A DNA stretch of 64,000 nucleotides, from the NCBI RefSeq assembly GCF_016741775.1, contig NZ_JAERRK010000008.1, forward strand, positions 186,001 through 250,000, given 5' to 3'. Position numbers and translations under genes: made by a program. The stretch comes from Streptomyces actinomycinicus (lineage in GTDB: Bacteria; Actinomycetota; Actinomycetes; Streptomycetales; Streptomycetaceae). How positions within the stretch are numbered: the stretch's first letter is position 1; every line of letters begins with the position of its first letter. Below the pieces are notes generated by a model. The model saw only the letters and a program-made list of their open reading frames with translations, ran no database searches and was not told where the DNA came from. This document shows positions 60,649 to 64,000 of this stretch, piece after piece.

Positions 60649-62517
60649 TCAGGCGAGCAGCCCCGCCAGGTACTGGGGGAAGATCAGCAGGGCCAGGACC
60701 AGCGGTGAGGCGGTCAGGGCGGTCAGAGCGAGCGGGGCGCGGACGGTGGCCAGGGCCCGCCGTCGCCGGGTGTTCGCGGTGCCGGCGGTCTCCAGGGCGT
60801 GCAACAGCGACACCCAGCAGGCGACCACGGTGTAGGTGCCGGCGCCCAGCAGGCACAGGAAGACGTAGCCGAAGGCGGGACCGCTGAGTTCGCCGATGAG
60901 ACCGGCGCTGCCGAGACACGCCGCGATGAGGACGTACGGCAGGACGAGACGGAGCGGCAGGGGCGCGACGGACTGCCGCGACTTGGGGGTGACCTTGAAG
61001 GTCAGGCTGCGCGGCCGCAGCCGGACCCAGACCGCCGCGAGCGTTCCCCAGGCGACGAACGGCCAGCGTGCCAGGGCGAACAGCCAGTTCTCCCAGCTGA
61101 CCAGGGGCGCCCGGCGCGGGCGCAGCAGACCCCGGCGGCGCAGGAGCCAGGTGAGCACCATCAGCCACAGGGACATCGACCAGTAATGGAGCAGGAAGGA
61201 ACCGTAGTTCACCCGCACCCACGGCACGCCCGTCACGGCGGCGACGGGGGCCAGCACCAGGGACGCCGCGGTCGACAGGCCGAGCAGCGGGTAGTAGCTG
61301 AAGGCGAAGCCGAAGCGCAGCCGCAGCTTCCAGGGCAGCCGGGACACGTGCCGGGGGAAGAGGCCCAGCATCAGGGTCACCAGGCTGCGCGACCACTGGA
61401 ACTCCTGGGTGATCATCGCGGCGAAGGTGGCGGGGCCCTCGCCGTGTGCCTCCGCCTCGATGGCGAAGGCACCCTCCCAGCCGGCGGAGTTGAACAGGAA
61501 CGTGGTCGAGAAGTCCTCCGCCAGTTCCGGGCCCAGGCCGCCGATGTCCCGCAGCGCGGCGGTACGCACGGCGTAGTGGGACCCGATGCAGGAGGGCGCC
61601 AGGCCGTCGTTGTGGCCGAGCTGGAAGGGGCCGTGGAAGACCCCTTCCCGGTGCAGCCTGCCGCGGGCCGCCCAGGACTCGTCCGCGTTGGTGTCGCAGA
61701 TGCTGGGAGCGGCCACGTAGCCGATCGCCGGGTCGGTGAAGGGGCGCACCACCTCCGCCAGGTACGTCGGCTCCGGCACGTGGTCGCAGTCGAGCTGGGC
61801 GACCACCTCGTAGGTGTCGTAGCCGTGGCAGTCGTAGAACCAGGCCAGGTTGCCTTCCTTGCAGCGGGTGCGGCGCGGCCAGCCGGCGCGGTGGTAGCCC
61901 GTGACACCGCGCCGGCTGGACAGGTGCACGCCGTGCGCACGGCACCAGTCCTCGACCTCCGGGGCCGGGTCCTCGTCGCACAGCCACACGTCGTAGGGGT
62001 GCGGAAACCGCTGGGCGAGCATGGCGGTCAGGGTCTTGCGGGCCACCGGCCAGGGCTCGGAGGGTGCCTTGGTCACCACGAAGGCCACGGACAGCCGCGG
62101 CACCGGCAGGTCGGGGCTGACACGGCGCAGGCGCAGGACCGCGATGACGAACGCCAGCGGCAGCAGGGTCAGGTAGAACAGCAGCCCGCTGTTGACGGCC
62201 AGCGCGGTCAGCGACGTGCGGTGCTGCGGCTGGAGCCACCACTGCCAGAAGAAGAGCGTGCTCAGGCCCCAGCCCGCGACCAGGAGAAGGACGAAACGCC
62301 GGTCCGCGGGCTTCAGCGCGGGCCGGAAGGTGGTGGGGGCGACCCGGCGGGCGAGGCGGCGGCCGGAGAACACGGGCCCGTCCGGGGTGATCCGGGCCAC
62401 CTTGCCGTTCGACAGCCGCTCCAGGTCGCGGGCGAGCTGTTCCGGCTCCGGGAGCGTGCCCGCGGCGCGGCCGGCCTGAGGGACGAGCCGCGGCGATGTG
62501 GATGCAGGGGGTGTCAT
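60649..62517 (-). CDS. Membrane glycosyltransferase, family GT2 (cellulose-synthase-like)
   Basis: The product is 622 residues. Two N-terminal membrane helices (about 75-125) precede a GT2 catalytic domain with the metal-binding QLDCDHVPEPTYL, ICDTNADESW and AEDFSTTFLF; the QxxRW-like segment appears as QEFQWSRS. At least five C-terminal membrane helices follow. This is the architecture of cellulose/hyaluronan synthase-like processive enzymes that polymerise and export a glycan. The acceptor and sugar cannot be read. It lies between galE and the UXS-like gene in one minus-strand unit. Confidence 0.9.
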   Translation of the reverse strand: MTPPASTSPRLVPQAGRAAGTLPEPEQLARDLERLSNGKVARITPDGPVFSGRRLARRVAPTTFRPALKPADRRFVLLLVAGWGLSTLFFWQWWLQPQHRTSLTALAVNSGLLFYLTLLPLAFVIAVLRLRRVSPDLPVPRLSVAFVVTKAPSEPWPVARKTLTAMLAQRFPHPYDVWLCDEDPAPEVEDWCRAHGVHLSSRRGVTGYHRAGWPRRTRCKEGNLAWFYDCHGYDTYEVVAQLDCDHVPEPTYLAEVVRPFTDPAIGYVAAPSICDTNADESWAARGRLHREGVFHGPFQLGHNDGLAPSCIGSHYAVRTAALRDIGGLGPELAEDFSTTFLFNSAGWEGAFAIEAEAHGEGPATFAAMITQEFQWSRSLVTLMLGLFPRHVSRLPWKLRLRFGFAFSYYPLLGLSTAASLVLAPVAAVTGVPWVRVNYGSFLLHYWSMSLWLMVLTWLLRRRGLLRPRRAPLVSWENWLFALARWPFVAWGTLAAVWVRLRPRSLTFKVTPKSRQSVAPLPLRLVLPYVLIAACLGSAGLIGELSGPAFGYVFLCLLGAGTYTVVACWVSLLHALETAGTANTRRRRALATVRAPLALTALTASPLVLALLIFPQYLAGLLA

Positions 62518-62551
62518 GGCACCGGTTTCCTTTGCGGCGGTACGACCCGCG

Positions 62552-63514
62552 TCACCGCGCCGGGCCGACGGCCGCGAGCGGCTGTGCCGGGCGGGACCGG
62601 AACCAGGACACCGTCGCCCGCAGGCCTTCCTCCAGGCCGGTCTCGGGCTTCCACGCCAGCCGTTCGAGGGCCCGGTCGATGACGGGGCAGCGGCGCACGG
62701 GGTCGTCCGTGGGCAGCGGAAGGTTCCGCACGGACGAGCTGGAACCGGTGATGTGCAGGACGAGCCCGGCGAGTTCCGCGACGGTGCGCTCGTCGGGATT
62801 GCCCAGGTTGACCGGTCCCGGCTCACGCGAGTCCAGCATCGCCACGATGCCGCGGACCAGGTCGTCGACGAAGCAGAAGCTCCGGGTCTGCTGCCCGTCG
62901 CCGAAGAGGGTCAGCGGCTCCCCGGCCAGGGCCTGCCGGATGAAGCTGGAGACGACCCGGCCGTCGTGCGGGCGCAGACGCGGACCGTAGGTGTTGAAGA
63001 TGCGGACGATGCCGGCGTTCGTCCCGGCGTGCCGGGCGTAGGCGGCGGTGACAGCCTCGGCGTAGCGCTTGGCCTCGTCGTACACGCTGCGCGGGCCGAC
63101 CGGGTTGACGTGGCCCCAGTACTCCTCGGGCTGCGGGTGGATCCGCGGGTCGCCGTACACCTCGCTGGTCGAGGCCAGTACGAAGCGGGCCTCGTGCCGG
63201 CGGGCGAGGTCCAGGGCGTGCTCGGTGCCGCGGCTGCCCACGGCCAGGGTCTGCAGGGGAAGCCTCTGGTAGTCCGCCGGAGAGGCCGGACTGGCGAGGT
63301 GGGCGACCGCGTCCACCCGGCCCGGCACCTCCAGGCCGGTGCTCACATCCGCGTGCACGAACGTGAATCCCCGCTGGTCGCGGAGAGCGGCGATGTTCTC
63401 GGCACTTCCGGTGGACAGGTTGTCGACGCAGACCACGTCGTCCCCTCTGCCCAGCAGGGCCTCGCACAGATGAGACCCGACGAATCCCGCGCCTCCGGTC
63501 ACCACGACACGCAT
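62552..63514 (-). CDS. NAD-dependent sugar epimerase/dehydratase, UDP-xylose-synthase-like
   Basis: The product is 320 residues. It has GGAGFVGSHL, HLASPASPADY, TSEVYGDP, the catalytic YDEAK (Tyr-x3-Lys) and RIFNTYGPRL, and the region DGQQTRSFCFVDD. The HLASPASP and EVYGDP motifs are those of UDP-glucuronate decarboxylases (UXS), which make UDP-xylose from the dehydrogenase product. It is the first gene of the polysaccharide unit on the minus strand. A promoter candidate is at 63572-63600. Confidence 0.85.
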   Translation of the reverse strand: MRVVVTGGAGFVGSHLCEALLGRGDDVVCVDNLSTGSAENIAALRDQRGFTFVHADVSTGLEVPGRVDAVAHLASPASPADYQRLPLQTLAVGSRGTEHALDLARRHEARFVLASTSEVYGDPRIHPQPEEYWGHVNPVGPRSVYDEAKRYAEAVTAAYARHAGTNAGIVRIFNTYGPRLRPHDGRVVSSFIRQALAGEPLTLFGDGQQTRSFCFVDDLVRGIVAMLDSREPGPVNLGNPDERTVAELAGLVLHITGSSSSVRNLPLPTDDPVRRCPVIDRALERLAWKPETGLEEGLRATVSWFRSRPAQPLAAVGPAR

Positions 63515-63571
63515 GTTTCTCCCATTGATGTCTCGACAGCTGGTCAATCCGGATGGAGACAGGAAGAAAAG

Positions 63572-63600
63572 ATATGAAATGCACCGATATGAAGATCCAA
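63572..63600 (-). promoter_or_regulatory. Candidate promoter of the polysaccharide unit
   Basis: In AT-rich DNA, TTGGAT (63600-63595) is followed after 17 bp by TCATAT (63577-63572), about 60 bp before the UXS-like start. The -35 match is fair. Confidence 0.4.
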
Positions 63601-63742
63601 CCTGCGATGGAGATACACCGCCAACCGGCCCAGTCAGGGGGGTCCTGCGGTTGCGCATCTCCGGTCGGCTCCGCGCTCGCGGGACGGCCGACCGCACCGA
63701 TGGGGTGAACGACGGGCTCCGCGCCCGTGTCGGCGAGTCGAA

Positions 63743-63784
63743 CGCCACCGCCCTGCGTCCGGTGTCGGACGCAGGGCGGTGGCG
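63743..63784. terminator. Very strong hairpin with an 18-bp stem
   Basis: A perfect 18-bp stem (63743-63760 with 63767-63784) with a GGTGTC loop lies downstream of the minus-strand gene that ends at 63917. It may be that gene's terminator, or protect the UXS promoter from read-through. Confidence 0.65.
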
Positions 63785-63890
63785 GACGCGCGGGGCGGTG
63801 TCGGACGCAGGAGGGTGGCGGGCGCAGGAGGGTGGCGGACGCAGGTGGACGGTGGCGGGCGCAGGAGGGTGGTGGCGGACGCAGGAGGGT
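63767..63890. repeat. Tandem imperfect 17-20-bp repeats
   Basis: Seven units of form GG(A/G)CGCAGG-n-GGTGGC follow one another, the first being the right arm of the 18-bp hairpin. They resemble units that expanded from that arm. No coding frame is evident. Confidence 0.7.
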
Positions 63891-63916
63891 GCGCCCGGGC
63901 GAGGCCGGTCGCCGGT

Positions 63917-64000
63917 TCAGCCGGAGTGCGTCGAGAACAGTCCGCCGGTCGGGCCCTGTTTGTCGCCGCCCTGGGCCTTCTTCAGGGCGTTGGCGAGGCT
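63917..64000 (-). CDS. 3' end of an unidentified protein (partial)
   Basis: The minus strand reads in frame to the window edge as SLANALKKAQGGDKQGPTGG and ends FSTHSG followed by TGA. This is a Lys/Gln/Gly-rich tail; I do not recognise the protein. Confidence 0.5.
   Translation of the reverse strand, partial: SLANALKKAQGGDKQGPTGGLFSTHSG

Noticed and set aside
1-64000. tRNA or rRNA genes
   Set aside because: I saw no cloverleaf with a TTCGA-type T-arm, nor rRNA-like sequence, by eye. A dedicated tRNA search could still find one.

Overview
The window is chromosomal DNA of a Streptomyces species or a close relative. GC content is very high, GTG starts and 4-bp stop/start overlaps are common, two SsgA-like sporulation proteins are encoded, and families typical of streptomycetes appear throughout (GluABCD glutamate uptake, SpoIIE-type PAS/GAF phosphatases, LuxR/HisKA_3 two-component pairs, RNase Sa). 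I saw no rRNA, tRNA, CRISPR array, insertion sequence or phage gene.

Layout. 1-11.9 kb is ordinary chromosome: a secreted CocE-like hydrolase, the gluABCD glutamate ABC transporter, exonuclease III, a metallo-beta-lactamase fold protein, a fused PcaL-type enol-lactonase/decarboxylase and a large SpoIIE-type phosphatase. 12.3-32.5 kb looks accessory and metabolic. It holds a three-component P450 system (P450, ferredoxin reductase, 3Fe-4S ferredoxin); a secreted protein, two SsgA-like proteins and a NIPSNAP protein behind two palindromes; a gene graveyard (amidohydrolase, IclR and MFS remnants); a TetR gene divergent from a self-sufficient CYP102-type P450-reductase fusion; a zinc alcohol dehydrogenase; two convergent TetR genes; and a five-gene, translationally coupled aromatic catabolic operon. 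32.6-40.2 kb holds an ABC exporter, a membrane metallophosphoesterase, a GNAT enzyme, a phosphatase-like protein without the catalytic motif, and a response regulator/sensor kinase pair. 40.5-52.9 kb holds a SWIM/SNF2 pair, a ROK sugar kinase, a sugar ABC importer, a GntR regulator and an inositol-dehydrogenase-like enzyme. 53-56 kb has a second two-component system and a secreted guanyl ribonuclease. 56.3-63.5 kb is a surface-polysaccharide locus (beta-helix protein, UDP-glucose dehydrogenase, GalE, membrane glycosyltransferase, UDP-xylose-synthase-like enzyme).

How the genes work together. The main regulatory signal is a 19-bp palindrome of form TTCC(A/G)TAC-N3-GTA(T/C)GGAA. It occurs four times between the TetR gene at 19578-20273 and the CYP102 gene, and twice 4.4 kb away in front of the SsgA-like cluster. 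This suggests that one TetR repressor controls both a fatty-acid-type P450 and a set of morphogenesis-type proteins. The catabolic operon (FAD hydroxylase, extradiol dioxygenase, FAH-family hydrolase, acetoacetyl-CoA synthetase, DoxX) reads as a complete route for a trihydroxylated aromatic of the orcinol type to pyruvate and acetoacetyl-CoA, with its own TetR and a repeated operator-like motif. The GntR regulator probably controls the sugar importer and the adjacent dehydrogenase through a TGTCCGGACA palindrome found in both promoter regions.

Limits: all family calls come from reading the sequence and from memory of family motifs. No search was run, so substrates are inferences throughout.
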